Source of the DNA: Mangifera indica
Lineage: Eukaryota; Streptophyta; Magnoliopsida; Sapindales; Anacardiaceae
Length of the DNA: 64,000 nt
Reading direction: 5' to 3'
NCBI RefSeq assembly: GCF_011075055.1
Contig: NC_058151.1
Location: 9,070,251 to 9,134,250 of the forward strand
The translations under genes and the position numbers were made by a program. Below are positions 33,938-46,530 of the stretch, piece by piece. Below the pieces are notes generated by a model. It worked only from the letters and a program-made list of their open reading frames with translations. It did not search any database and was not told the origin of the DNA. Each line of letters begins with the position of its first letter. The stretch's first letter is position 1.

Positions 33938-36154
33938 TTAAAGTTGATAAAAATTCATTTTATTACCTTTTAGGTCAGCCCATAACCAATTTTGAGAACA
34001 CATCAACGCCTCCAATGTACCTAAATGAAGTCTATTGCGATGTGGACTTATTACCTTTCCAGTAGTGCTAAAAGCAAACTCAAAAGCAACAGTAGAGACT
34101 GGAATAGCAAGAATATCTCGAGCAATCCTCTGCAAGGTTGGATATTTAGGCCTATTTAACTTCCACCAAGTCAATATATCAAAGTCTGGACTCCTAGGTA
34201 AAAGTTGCTCCTCTAAATAACATTCTAGTTCTGACTTTCTCAAGATATTACTTGATTCTTATTCAATAAACATATAAAAATCTGCTAGATACTCTTCATC
34301 ACCACAAAAACTAGATTGAGAAGAAGATGAAGCAAACAAAGTTTGACTTGTACTACTTCCATGCTCTGGTTGATATTCATAAAACAAATCATGACAATAC
34401 TGTTGAATTCTAATTATTTCATCTTTACCATCATCTCCATATATCAAAGGAAATAATCTAACAATTTCATTTTGAATCTAGGGTCCAAAATAATGGCCAC
34501 CCCCATAACACCATGAATCACACTCTAATACTTGTTAAAATTTTTAATCATTTGTGTAGCCATCTTTTTTATCATGACATTCTCACACATGAGCCATTTA
34601 GTCAAATGAATTTTGATTTGACAAATTTTAGAAAAATATTCATTTACTGTCGAAAATTTAGTACCAGAGAATAGTAGAGTGATATTGTAAAATACTTCTA
34701 ATTTCCCACAAATATCTTGTGTCAAATCCCATTCTTCCTCCGTTGGTAAACATTTATATTGTGGCTCATGAAGTTTTAACCGACAAAAAACTTCTTTGTA
34801 AATCAAAGCAGTATTAAACATAAGATAAGTTAAGTTCCAATGAGTCTTACAATCAAGAGATAACTTCTTTGTACTTTGAATGCCCAACTGATTGACTGTT
34901 TCCTCAAATTTTTGCTCCATTTTATGTGATGCTCTCCAAAAGGAAACACTCTCTCGAATCTTTGCAATTTCATCACTAATTACAGATAAACCATATTGAA
35001 TAATTAAATTGAGAATGTGAGCACAACAACGCATATGAAACAATGAACCATAAAACATAAGTGATGAACTTGGCAATTTATTCAAGATATCATCAATAAT
35101 TGCATCATTAGTGGAACAATTGTCCACAGTCAATGTGGACAATTTTCTATCAATATTCCACTTATAAAAGCAATTAACCAATACCTCAGAAATCACATCT
35201 TTTATATATGGGGCAAAAACATAAACAAACCTACAATTCAAATAGAAAATTGTTTACTGAATACATATATATGTATGAATGTATATGTTAACAAAATATA
35301 TTAAAAGACATTAAACATAAAAAAAATTATCTTATAAGTCTATTTTGTAACTCTCATTTGTTATCGATAAAGTGGGTTGTAATAGTCATGTACCATTTGT
35401 TTTGGTTGCTTGCAGTCCACAAATCATAAGTGATTGCAATTCTCCCTAAATTTTTGTTTAACAATTTCATTGTTTTGCCCTTTTCAACATCATAAATGTT
35501 CATTATGTCCTTCTTAATGGTGTTTCTAGAGACCATCTTGAACAAAGGTTGAATGGTGTTACAAAATCTCCTAAACCCATAATGATCTACTATGCTTAAA
35601 GGATATTCATGTAATATAATCATATTTGCAAGGTGTTTTCTACCTGCCTCTTAATCAAATTGATAAGTGGATAATGTCAACATATTATTCTCTCTATGGG
35701 ATCCCACAAGCAACTTCTATGATATATCATGGTATTTTCTCTTTGGACAAATTTTATGATGATCATGTAAATGTCTAGTGCCATTTTTTCCCCCACTAAC
35801 CAATTGTTTGTGGCAATAGTTACACTCCGCCTTGTCTTTTCCATCAACCTTTACTTTCTTGAAATGTTGCCATACAATTGATTTACACCTTCCAGTAGGA
35901 TCAGTAACAAGATAGTTGTCAAGTGCATTTTGAAGAGCACTTGAACAAGGATTATCCAACTCCTGACTTGATTTATTACTTTCATCAATAGGCAATTGTA
36001 TCTGATTACTTCCTACCAGAGTTGCAGTATAAAGACCACTTTTAGAAGATGTTAGTTTTTTAAAGGATTGAGAATTTTGCATGTTAACGTCTTCAATATT
36101 TTTTCTTTTATTAACCAAAGAGTTTTCAGCAGACATTCCTATGAAATAGTCCAA
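33938..36154 (-). pseudogene. hAT (Ac-like) transposase, broken
   Basis: Domains on the minus strand: BED-type zinc finger (SIVWQHFKKVKVDG, CNYCHKQLVSGG, RHLHDHHKICP; ~35880-35730), first part of the RNase-H-like catalytic region (RIAITYDLWTASNQNKWYM ~35440), the following region (LTVDNCSTNDAIID ~35120; HMRCCAHILNLIIQYGL ~35030) and the C-terminal hAT dimerisation domain (YPTLQRIARDILAIPVS ~34130; FAFSTTGKVISPHRNRL ~34070). A probable intron lies at ~35240-35310 (acceptor TTGAATTGTAG). Stops at ~35715 and ~35652 fit changed CAG and CAA codons, those at ~35353 and ~34524 changed TGG codons, and a frameshift lies near 34450. Cut-and-paste activity is therefore lost. Confidence 0.85.
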
Positions 36155-37640
36155 AATTTAGAATATAAGTTAATATAGAACATAAATATTAAAACCCATA
36201 ATGTGAATCACAATCAATAAACTTTACTTATACTAAAACTAAGTTCAAAAAATTTAATAAAACTTCTTTATCAAACTAGAATGTAATAGTTAAACATCAA
36301 ACTTGAAGAATAATATTTATGTAGCTGCATAATAACTAGGCCAAACATAAAAAAATTCTTTAGTATCTCCCCTCCTTTAACTGGTTTAATTCACACAATT
36401 ACACTACCAACATTAAATCACTGTAGACTAGCCTAAAAGATAGGTAAAAAGAGTCTAATTACACAAGAATCAACCTACTGGATCCAAAGACTGCCATATA
36501 GCAACAACATCATCTCATGACACCAAAACAAGCTAGAATTAACTCTCACAAACCAGTAGTACAAATATCTGTGGATGCTATTTTAGGAATTCGTTCACAA
36601 ATATTACATAATAATTAATCAAACAGGAAGGCCAGTGTCCAAATAGTCCCAATTTTGATTCAATAATATTGATCCATAAATATTCATATTTGGATGTCGA
36701 ATTTTCTACAGACACACTTGGTATACAAGTTAAAAGCCGAATGGAAGGTAAATTTTGGTGGGTTTTTAGATTTTCCTTGAATATCATGCATGATGCATTT
36801 TTTTAAATTTAAATAGACGACTAACTTGGTTCCATAGAAGATGAAGTATGTATATATTATCTCCTCTTTCTATGGGTTTAAATGATTTGAACTTCAAGTC
36901 TAGGCTCTTTACTAGTCAAATCCTGTACCATTTGAGCTGATCCATAGAGTTTATATATCTATAATTTCAATTTCACTTATAAGTCAAATTTTAATATATA
37001 ACTAGTTATCATCTTGACATTTAACCAAAGGGCAACTAGTAACTATAAGTATGAATAATCATGATTTGGGACTACATTTGACAGACCAACCACTTCTTAC
37101 TCAACCTTACTACAGTTGGTTGTAGTTGATTCAATTAATCCCTTGTAATTATACTATACACCAAAAAACATCATCTCATGATACCAAAACAAGCTGGAAC
37201 AAATTTCCACAGAAATGAAAAAGAAACAAAAAGGAAAAAGGAAACAAAAAGCAATACAACACAAAATTCAAACAATTTCCACATAAACGAAACAAAAAAG
37301 GAATAAAAGGAAAAAGAAAATTTAATAAGAATTAAAAATTCAGATTGTTTTTGTTACTTTGATGTGAATTTTGAATTTGAAAAAACATAAAAGAAATACA
37401 ACTTAGGGTTTGAAAATTTTACCTTAATATTGAGAAATTTTAGTCTGTGCTTTTTTTTAGCTTTGGCTGGGAGAAGGAGTGTGTGGCTGTGGAGAGAAAA
37501 ATGGAAGCTTTGGCTGGGAGAGGGAGTGTGTGGCTGTGGAGTGCAAAATTGAAGGAAAAGGAGATTTAGATTTAAGGTTAAAAGATGGGTGGCAATTTTG
37601 TAATAAAACTTATTAAAGTTATAGTTTTAGTAAATATATT
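36155..37640. other. hAT 5' region, non-coding
   Basis: Upstream of the transposase frame on the minus strand, likely promoter and leader with an intron. A duplicated GCTTTGGCTGGGAGA…GTGTGTGGCTGTGGA segment lies at ~37460-37540. No other gene is seen. Confidence 0.45.
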
Positions 37641-37808
37641 AATATATTAGATTTAGAGGGAGGGGCGGGGTGGGGACATATGTATCCCCGTCCCCGATTA
37701 CGAAAATTTTTTTCATCCCCATCCCCTCCCCTTTCCCCGTTTTTATCAGGGAATCCCCTCCCCATTAGGGTCAGGGCCTTTAAAATCGGGTCCAAATTGC
37801 TATCTCTA
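37640..37808. repeat. hAT right subterminal CCCCGTCCCC region
   Basis: CCCCGTCCCC and CCCCATCCCCTCCCC words mirror the left arm and lead to the terminal inverted repeat ending at 37808. Confidence 0.7.
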
Positions 37809-38551
37809 CACCTTTACCTTAGTTATTTAAATATTACCAAGATAATCTTGATTTTATTATAATTATATTAGTATTTATTAATTTTTTGAGATAAAAATAA
37901 ATTTATTTTTAATTAATATGACAAATATTATAAAAAAATATTTAAAAAGAATTATATTCAAGGACATTTAAGTAAAATAATTTACTAGTAATCTTTTATT
38001 ACCTTTAACCAAACACAATAATTATTTATACCTATCAAATTTTATCAAACATAGTAATAATTTATATCTAGTAATCTTTTAAGCAATCTATCTTCAAAGT
38101 AATTTTTCTATTTTAGTAATAAAATATTACCCAAACCAAACGCCCCCTAAAAGGCACAATTGGAATGTCCCTGCATAGTCAGTATTGCTTTATGCAGCAT
38201 GACTAAACATGTAATCATGGAGTACGACTAGAAGTGTGGTTACACAGCTGGATAACTTTGGTGGCATGACTGGACTTCTTTTCTTGCATAACTAAAATTA
38301 ATTTGAGACATGAAGACACATGATTGGACTTCCTTCTTGCACGACTGGGCATGCAATTTTCTTCTTAAATTTTAGCCAAGTTTCCAGAAGGCTGAATGAG
38401 AGGCGCATGACTTTGTCACTGCTAAGGCATGATTATATTATCTTTTACTTTTACCCTACAAATTTCAAACTTTGTCTATTCTGTAATGCTTAATACATTC
38501 TTTGGACATGACTTATGTTTTTGTCATCATCAAAACACTAGGAGTCCAACA

Positions 38552-38568
38552 ATCTCCTCCTTTTTTAT
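38552..38568 (-). other. Polypurine tract of SIRE-like element
   Basis: On the minus strand AAAAAAGGAGGAGAT directly precedes the LTR start TGTTGGACTC, fixing element orientation. Confidence 0.85.
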
Positions 38569-40117
38569 TGATGACAAAAATTAAGTTGAAAATATTCACA
38601 TCAAAGTGAGAAATTTTATTTTATATCAATTTTACTGCCTTCACTTTAAGCCTTTAAAAACTTCCACTTTAACATTAGTGCAAAAATTAAATTACCAAAT
38701 TTGTTAATGCAAGAAAATTTACAAGTTTAAGATTTTGGGAAAAATTTTGACATAGTCTCCCCTATATTCACTCTTCTCCTCCTTTTGTTATCAATAAAAA
38801 ATCTGTAATAACACTCCCAATATTCAATATGTGTTCAACAACTTTTTAAAATCAATTCCAAATATTCAAAGACATTCAATATCAAATATATCCACTAACT
38901 ATTATTAATCATCATCAAAATGACATCTAAATGTATATATTGCCAAAATTTGATGTCACAAACTAAGTAATATCCAAGGTTTAAAATAAACTAAAGTAAC
39001 AAATATAACGAAAATGTCATGATATGCAAAATGATCAAAATATGACATGACGTGAGAATCAGATGGATGTCTATCCATCTAATCATGGACTTCTTGTCGA
39101 AAGCTCTCATAATCCTCTCTTAAACGCTATTGTTTTTGCATGATTTGATCCTACCTTTCATAAAGTCCATCCAAATGGAGTTGTAAAGCTTGAAACCCTT
39201 TGCTTATAAAAGTCATCATATGAGCATATTATTCTTGAAATGGATTCATAACATCTTCATCTTCCATCTTTGGTTGTTTTTCAAGTCAATATCTCGATCC
39301 TAGAATATCATTTGGTTCAGGAGGAACATTCACTCGATCTTCAAAAGGAAACTATTATTCTTCACCATCGATAATTTTTTGTTGTTTCAAACAGTATTCT
39401 CAAAATTTGTACCCTTATTGTGGATTCTTTTCTAGTAATTCTATTTTTACTAAAGACTAAGCTTTGAGGTAGTTAAGATCTCTGTCACCTTTGTCACACA
39501 AACATATAATCATTTTTTAAAAATTAAAATAAAGGATTTATAATAATTATTTTTTAAAATTAGAAATTCATGTCAGGTGTGAATGCATGGACTGCCAATT
39601 GGAAGAAAGTGATTTCCTTTATAAGCATGAGTGACACAAGTTGATCTAATTGAACATGTTGGTTATGCCAAAAAAGAAAATTTAAATTTTTAACATGAGT
39701 CAATCGTGCATCAGTCGATCCCGATGATCAGTTGGATGCATTTTTCATAAATTCAACTAAACCGATTTATGGCAAGTCTAGACCATGAATAACACATCTG
39801 CATAAGCTTTACAGATCAAAATTTTACAATAAAAGTTTAGGTTTGCAGTGACAAAAATATCTCAAAACATAAAACTTGGATATTTTGATCAAATCAAAGA
39901 CATTTAATATAATTCGAGATTTAATCAACTTTGAACATAAGTTTGAATTGATTCAGTTCGAATTCACATTAAGCATTTATTTCATGTAAACGCAGTTTCG
40001 GATAGACACAAACATTCACATTTCATTTAAGTAGCATACAACAAGCACAAATATCACAAACTCAATCAATGTAGCACAAAAATATTATTGCAAACATGAA
40101 TCATAGAGATGAAAACA
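38569..40117 (-). pseudogene. SIRE-like 3' internal region with env-like remnant
   Basis: Between the RNase H stop and the polypurine tract lie about 1.5 kb, the place where SIRE-type elements carry an envelope-like frame of unknown role. On the minus strand around 39050-39210 short helical pieces (LHLDGLYER, DQIMQKQ, LREDYESFRQEV) survive among stops, fitting the coiled-coil part of such a frame. The rest is AT-rich and unreadable. Assignment rests on position and weak sequence. Confidence 0.35.
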
Positions 40118-42810
40118 TTATACACTTACTTGGTTTTCATTAATCATCTTAAGTTCCCTTCTTATTAAGCAAAACCTATCTTTATCAAGTGGCTTGGTAA
40201 AAATATCATCAGGTTAATTAGTTGTATCAAAAAATTCTATTTTGATATCACTCTTGCTAATATGATCACACAAAAAATGATGTCTAGTATTTATGTGCTT
40301 TGTTATAGAATGCAAAATAGAATTTTTAGAAAGTTGGATAATGTTAGTATTATCACAAAATATTGAAATATTTTTCATTTAAAAACCAAAGTCCATTCTC
40401 ATCCATATAAATTGTGCACAACAACTAGTCATGAAAATGTATTTGACTTTCATAGTAGAAATTGCCACCGAGTTTTGTTTCTTTAAAAACCATGAGACTA
40501 ACATATTTCCTAAAAATTGACAAGTGCCACTAGTGCTCTTTTTATCAGTCCTATATTCCCAAAATTGATGTCTTAAAATGCTCTTAATTTAAATAAAGAT
40601 CGTTTATGATACCACAAACCAATGTTATGGGTGCCCTTAAGGTATCAAAAAATTCTTTTCACTTCCTTGAGATTAGCTTGGAACCTAGCACACATGCTTA
40701 CACTAAATATGATATCGGGTCTATATGTTATTAAATACAATAACGCACCTATCATGCTTTAATATTAACATTTTACCTCCCTCACCCGTATCTAACTCGA
40801 TTGAAGTGCTCATGAGAGTGGGTTGTTCTTTTGCATCACTCATGTTGAATCTTTTGAAGAGGTCTTCCATATATTTTGATTGGTTGAGCAAGATTCCCTC
40901 TTTAAGTTGTTTGATTTGAAGACTAAGGAAATAGTTGAGCTCTCTCATCATACTCATTTTAGATTATCTTTGCATCATCTTAAAAAATTCTTTATATGAA
41001 GATTCATTAGTAGCATTGAAGACGATATCATCAACATAAAATTGAACTATTAAAATATCATACTTATGTTTTTTTATAAATAAGGTGTATCCACCTTTGC
41101 TTTTGTAAAACCATTTTCAATAAAAAAAAGTGCTTAATTTTTAATACTAGACTCTATGAGCTTGTTTTAATCTATAAAGAGTTTTTATGAGTTTGAAAAC
41201 ATGATTTGGAAATTTATAATTTTTAAAACCAGGAGGTTATTTAATATAGACATCCTCTTATATAAAACCATTGAGAAAGGAACTTTTAACATCTATTTGA
41301 AATAACTTAAAGTCTAAATAACATGCATAAACAAGTAATATTCTAATAGCTTCTAATCTAGCTACGAAAGCATAAGTTTCATCAAAAATCAATACCTCAT
41401 TTTGAGAGTAGCCTTAAGTAACTAGTCTAACCTTGTTTCTTACAAAAATACTGGTTTCATCTACCTTGTTTCGATATACCCATTTTGTGCCAATGGTGGG
41501 ATAATTTGTTGGCCTTGAAACTAGTTCCAAAACTTTGTTTCTCTCAAATTGATCCAATTCTTCTTACATTACAAGCACTAACTCACATCTTCAAGAGCTT
41601 CTTTTACCTTCTTGGGCTCCATTTGTGGCAAAAATGCCATAAATTGACATTTGTTCCTTAATAAAACTAATGTTCTCATTCTTTTAATAGGATCTCTAAT
41701 GATCTTTTCTTCCTTCATTTCATCTTTTACCTTTGGATATAAGGATTCTTTTTGTGGTTCTTGAGGTTGCATCAGTTCATCTTCTTGTTCCTTGAGCTCA
41801 ACTTGATGATCTTCTTTTGTTGAGATGAGTCATTGATTTGTAGATCGTTTATAAGCTCAATAACTTCATCTTTATCTCTATTTTCTATGGACTTGAAAAA
41901 TTCATCAAATACCACATGTATAAACTCTTCAACTAAGAAAGTTCTCTTATTAAAGACTTTATATGTTTTTGAGGTGGTAGAGTAACCTAGGAAAATTGTT
42001 TCATCCAACTTGACATCAAATTTTCCTAAGGTATCTTTACCATTGTTAAGCATAAAACATTTACAACCAAAGGGACAAAAATACACAATGTTAGGGTTTT
42101 TTCCCTTTGAATAACTCATATGAAGTTTTCTTAAAGATTGTTCTAATTATAACCTTATTTATGATATAGCATGATATGTTAATGGTTTCATCCCAAAAAT
42201 ACTTTGGTAAATTATACTCATACAACATAGTCCAAGCCATTTTTACAAGTGTCCGAGTTCTTCTTTCAACAACTCCATTTTGTTGAGAGGTTTTAAGTGC
42301 CAAAAAATTGTGTTCAATGTCATGCTTATTGCAAAATATTTCAAAATTTGAATTTTCAAATTCTTTTCTAGAATCACTTCTAATGCTTGTAATTGTATAA
42401 CCTACTTAGTTTTGTAATTTCTTAATAAATGGAATAAATGCATAGAATGTATCACTTTTATAAGTAAAAAGCAAGACCTAAGTAATCTAAAAAAGTCATC
42501 AATAATCACAAAACAATAATGTTTTCCACCTAGACCCATAGTTCTAGATGGTCCACACAAATCTATATATATAAAATTTGAAAGGGTTTTGAGGTTGAAA
42601 CACAATTTTTAGGTTTAAAGCAAATTCTTGTTTGTTTGCCTTTCATACATATATTACACACATGATCCTTTTTGAAAACTAATTTTGGCAAGCCTTTTTA
42701 CTAAATTTCTTTTTGAAAACTTTTGAAGAACATCAATGCTTGTATGTCCTAATCTCATATGCCATAGCCATATGTCTTCCTCTTTGGTTGATATGAGACA
42801 TAGGTCTCTA
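40118..42810 (-). pseudogene. pol: Copia integrase-RT-RNase H remnant
   Basis: On the minus strand: GAG-pre-integrase (IWLWHMRLGHTSIDVLQKFS ~42770), integrase (FIYIDLCGPSRTMG ~42565; FVIIDDF ~42510; KTSQQNGVVERRTRTL ~42280, containing the catalytic Glu), integrase C-terminal region (GCKCFMLNNGKD ~42050), reverse transcriptase (MNGF/EDVYIK ~41250; catalytic box QFYVDDIVF ~41035; MSMMRELNYFLSLQI ~40955), RNase H (YRPDIIFSVSMCARFQ ~40715) and the closing DDIFTKPLDKDRFCLIRREL (~40200). The final stop is at 40118-40120. Gag and protease are deleted and stops and frameshifts are frequent. Confidence 0.8.
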
Positions 42811-42834
42811 ATTATAATGTCGTGCAAATCTATA

Positions 42835-44188
42835 ATCAATTTCAACAAATAAATTAGCATGAATGCTCACAAGCAATTAATGCAAATAATCAACAAACAA
42901 GACACAATTAAAAAGAGCTTAAATAAATAATAGAATTTAGAAAAACTCAATTTAGAGTGGTTTAGAGCTTTCTCTTATAAGCCTCTTATGTCTACTTTTC
43001 TAAGCAAACCGACTTAGTTCCTCTATTACTTGAGAAACTTCTTTATACTTGGTTTGTCTGGGATTGCTCCTAATACACTAGTTGATATAGGATTTCACCT
43101 ATAAGTTATTAAAATACAAGTTTTTGAGTTTTGAAGGCCAAACAAAGGCTGGAAGTATAAGTTTTGCACAAATATACTCTCAAATATATGAATTCAAGCT
43201 TAATAAGAGATTTAAAAAGAAGAACAAAATATAAGCAATGAAAGAGAATAGCAAGATTTTCTCTATTTCATTTTTCTTTCTTGTGTGTAACCTTTCTCTC
43301 TTTAAACATAACTCAATTTATAATGCTTGAGCAATGTTTCCATTAAGTTGAGTCCCTTAAAAAAATAGTCGTTTCTTTGCTAAAAATACCGTTTTGCTCT
43401 TAAAAATCCATAAGTACAGTCGGTAGGTTAAAATAGTACGATTGACATCTGAATTTTATGGCTAAGTCAACCTCAATCAGAGTTTCCAATAGATAGCTTT
43501 AAATGCACTAAGCATAGGTTACACTTTCTTAGCACAAGTGACTTGCTTCATTTTTTTGTTTTTACATAAATTCAAAAAGCTTGAATGGTTTGCATGTTAA
43601 CTTATGCATGATTGATATACAAACTTGATTTTACAGAAGGCACAATTGGCATAATTGAAACATGACTGGATAAGACTATGATGACGTCTTCATTTACACG
43701 ATTGGACATGTCTTTTGCACTGTTGGAATTTTTGCTTTTCATCAAGAAACACAACTGGAATTCATGAACAACACGGCTAAACATGTCTTCGTGGAACAAG
43801 ATTGAATTTCATGAAGATGCATGACTAGACAACTTGAGGAGGCAAGGTTGGTATTGCTTTATGTAACACTGTTGGACATACAATCGTGGAGTATGACTGG
43901 AAGTATGATTGCACGATTAGACTTCCTTTTTTACACAGCTAGAAGTGGACTTCCTTCTTACATGATTGGACATGCAATTTTCTCTTTAAACTTCAGCCAA
44001 GTTTCCAAGGGGCTGAACGAGAGGCACACGACTTCGTCACGTCTATATTATCTTCAGTTTAATTCCATATTATTTTTACCTTACAAATTTCAAGCCTTGT
44101 CTATTTTGTAATGTTTAGTATATTTTTTGGACATGTTAGTATTCTTAACTTATGTTTTTATCATCATCAAAACACAAAAGGTCTAACA
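42835..44188 (-). repeat. 5' LTR of SIRE-like copia, 3' end deleted
   Basis: It pairs with the split left LTR but lacks the ~115 bases matching 31112-31228, the edge that should carry the LTR end and primer site. Sub-repeats like ACGATTGGACATG and CACAACTGGAATTCATGAA recur at ~43660-43930. Confidence 0.75.
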
Positions 44189-45005
44189 AATTGTCAAAGA
44201 TGTGTTTCAGGTTACAAAACTATAATAGACTATGTGTTCAAAGTAGCTAATATCTTAATAGTAAGTAAGGTTATTAGACCAAAGATGTTACAAATGACAT
44301 TAAAGCCACTTTGTGTGTCCTCTTGAGCGATAATGGAGTAAACCTCAATGAGGACACTGAATTCCTTTTTTGGTGAATGTGATACCCTTAGACAAATCCC
44401 ATATTAACAAGGCATAAGAAAGATAATAGGTTTGTGTTTGCATCTCACATTACTTGGGGATATTAAAATAAGACTGGTTAAATAATATATGAGCTCTTTA
44501 AGTTGTCAAAGACACGTTTTTATTTACAAAGTCCAAAACAATATTATGATAGATTATGTGTCAAAAGTGTATAATATTTTGACAGTAGGCTATTAGACTA
44601 GGGATATTACACTATATGTCCAAAATAGATAATATTTTGATAGAGAATCAAACTATTAGACAAGGGATTTTACAAATGGTATCCAAGTCATTTTGCATGT
44701 TCTCTTTAATGATGATGGGACAAACCTTAATGAGGATGCTAAGTCCCATAAAAGGAGGTGAATGTGACACCCTTAGACAAATCCCTTATTAGCAAAGCAT
44801 GGGAGAAATGTTGGGCATGAATGTGCATCCCACCTCACCTAAAGATGTTAAAATAAGACTAGTTAAATAACATGTGAGCTCTTAAAGTTGTCAAGACGTG
44901 TTTTGGGTTGTAAAGCTTAAATGCAAAATGATGATAGACTATATATCCAAAATGGACAATATCTTGATAGTGGATCAGACTATTAGATTAGATATCTTAT
45001 ATAAA
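44189..45005 (+). repeat. Diverged tandem repeat (unit about 380 bp), right part
   Basis: The unit starts GTGATACCCTTAGACAAATC at ~44381 and GTGACACCCTTAGACAAATC at ~44765, with shared inner words GTTAAATAA…GAGCTCTT, GTTGTCAA and CTATTAGAC. A partial unit precedes (44189-44380). A duplicated middle part lies at ~44570-44620 and ~44612-44665. No gene is recognised. It may be a tandemly arranged non-autonomous retroelement. Confidence 0.65.
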
Positions 45006-45059
45006 TTACAAACAAAGGCAATGATATTAAAGAAAGACAAATGTGAACACAAATGAAAG

Positions 45060-45870
45060 TGATAAGACTAAAAACTGCTTAGAATTTACAATGGTTCAAA
45101 GTTTTTCATCTTAAGCCTCTTATGTTCACTTTTTCAAGTCAATCACTTGAAATTCCACTTAAGAAAAATCAATCTCTACATTAATTCCTCGAGATTACAC
45201 CCAATTATAATAGATTTATAGAATTTCACCTACAAAAGATTGAAAACAAATGTTTTGTGTATATGAAAACAAATGCTTATACATGATTGATTATAGTAAT
45301 TGAAGGACAAAAGTTATCTCAAATATATGAAATAAGAGCTTAGAAAGAGATATGAAGAAAGTATGAGTGCAAGACTTGAATATAAGTTTTTTAGTCTTTC
45401 TTCTAACTTAAATGGCTTCTTCATATAGGCCTTTAACATTGGAATGCATGATATAGTTGTTGGACATGCAAATGTAACTATTGGCAACTGAAAAAGATGT
45501 TTTGTCTTGGTCAAAGGTGCTAACAAATAGTTATTTGGTACAAATATACATTTGAACTTGGCAACAAAATCTCCTTTTCATACAAAGTTAACCTTGTTCA
45601 GGCTTCCAATGGTTAATTATTCAATTCACGCTAATTACATGCATGACTATGCATTCTTTATGCACAAGTGTTCATCGCATTGTATGAATTCTTTGAAAAT
45701 TCTAGATCTTAACACCTTGTTCGAACAATTGGAAAAATTGACATGCACAGGTGAGATTTTGGCTATGCATGGTCGTGCATATTTTTTGAATGGTTGTATA
45801 TCAAATGTTGACTTTTCTTGTGTTGAAATAAACCAATGGTGTGTTAGGGTTTTGTGATCCAAATTCTAAT
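45060..45870 (-). mobile_element. Copia LTR fragment related to the SIRE-like LTR
   Basis: ATGGTTCAAAGTTTTTCATC…TTAAGCCTCTTATGTTCACT aligns with ~31350-31395, and GGCTTCCAATGGTTAATTAT at ~45600 with ~31895-31915. It is more diverged than the two LTRs of the element to its left, so it is a separate, older relative. The limits are approximate. Confidence 0.45.
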
Positions 45871-46530
45871 ATGATATGGTAGTAATTAAGGCGAAAAATA
45901 AATATTTTGGATCACTAAACCTTATCCGAAAGATCTGGAGGTTGTTGTGCATATAAAATGAGAGTTTTAGATTACAAAGCTATGTTCGATGACTCCTTCA
46001 AATCGAAATCTACCCCAATTTCATCCCAAACACTTCCACTAGTCCTTACAATGTAGTGAGATCTTTATTCATTTGTACAAAGGCAACCTTGAACATACAA
46101 TAATATAAAGGCTTCTTTGAGGTGCATATGATTGCTAGATTACTAAGAATTGATGAATGAGGAATCGAAAATTTCTTTTTTGAAAGAATTTCTTCTCTCT
46201 ATGGTAGGCGGCTAGGATTTTAAGAAACTTCTTAGGTTACGATAACTATTTATATTTATATGAGATAAATCATAATTCTAATCTAACACTTTATATAGTT
46301 CAGCCTATGGGTTATCCTAATTACACGTTTAGACCAATATTTTAATAAATAATAATTAGGTCTTTAAATGTTCTTACTAATTATTCCTAAATATTAAGAC
46401 ACAATTTCAAATATCTAAATTCACCATATTTAATATATCTAATATATTTTAAGATCGTTCACTCTATGTGCAATTACATTAAAATCCAACTTCCACAAAA
46501 TTGTAATCCACCCTAATAATGTAAAGATGT
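45871..46530. other. No gene seen
   Basis: AT-rich sequence of unknown origin, probably retroelement debris. A TAATTAGGTC/TAATTACACG-type region lies at ~46320-46420. No supported coding sequence. Confidence 0.4.

Larger units (their letters stand above)
32405..37808 (-). mobile_element. Ac-like hAT DNA transposon, 5.4 kb
   Basis: The ends are TAGAGATGTCAACGGGG and, read inward from the right, TAGAGATAGCAATTTGG. The flanking octamers CACTTTCA (32397-32404) and CACCTTTA (37809-37816) agree at 6 of 8 positions. Both subterminal regions are packed with CCCCGTCCCC repeats. The transposase coding region is on the minus strand. It is inserted in the Harbinger-like MITE. Confidence 0.85.
32253..38147. 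mobile_element. PIF/Harbinger-like (Tourist-type) MITE, split by hAT
   Basis: The ends are GAGGTCGTTTGGTTATGGGT and, read inward from the right, GGGGGCGTTTGGTTTGGGTA, with TAA on both sides (32250-32252 and 38148-38150), the 3-bp duplication of Harbinger elements. Without the hAT insertion it is about 490 bp. The interior is rich in AGTAATCT/AGATTACT words. It sits inside the SIRE-like LTR, whose sequence resumes on both sides. It encodes nothing itself. Confidence 0.8.
31112..38551 (-). repeat. 3' LTR of SIRE-like copia, split by MITE and hAT
   Basis: The LTR halves are 31112-32252 and 38148-38551. They align with 42835-43830 and 43830-44188 (for example GAGAAACTTC…TGGGATT at ~31434/43031 and AGCCAAGTTTCCA at ~38368/43994). 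Sub-repeats of the form CATGGTTGGACA and GGAATTCATGAA recur at ~32070-32240. Removing the insertion leaves about 1.54 kb. Confidence 0.8.
31112..44188 (-). mobile_element. SIRE/Maximus-like copia retrotransposon with nested insertions
   Basis: Minus-strand element. The 5' LTR is the right copy (to 44188) and the 3' LTR the left copy (31112-38551, enlarged by 5.9 kb of later insertions). LTR starts are TGTTGGACTC (left) and TGTTAGACCT (right), followed by TTTTGATGATGA, usual for this lineage. The 3' end of the 5' LTR, the primer site, gag and protease are missing: LTR sequence near 42835 runs straight into GAG-pre-integrase coding sequence. Integrase, reverse transcriptase and RNase H remain in pieces, followed by an envelope-like-region remnant and a polypurine tract. 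Confidence 0.8.

Noticed and set aside
45552..45862. Overlapping ~100- and ~71-codon frames on both strands
   Set aside because: They lie in a diverged copia LTR fragment; no domain or splice context supports a gene.
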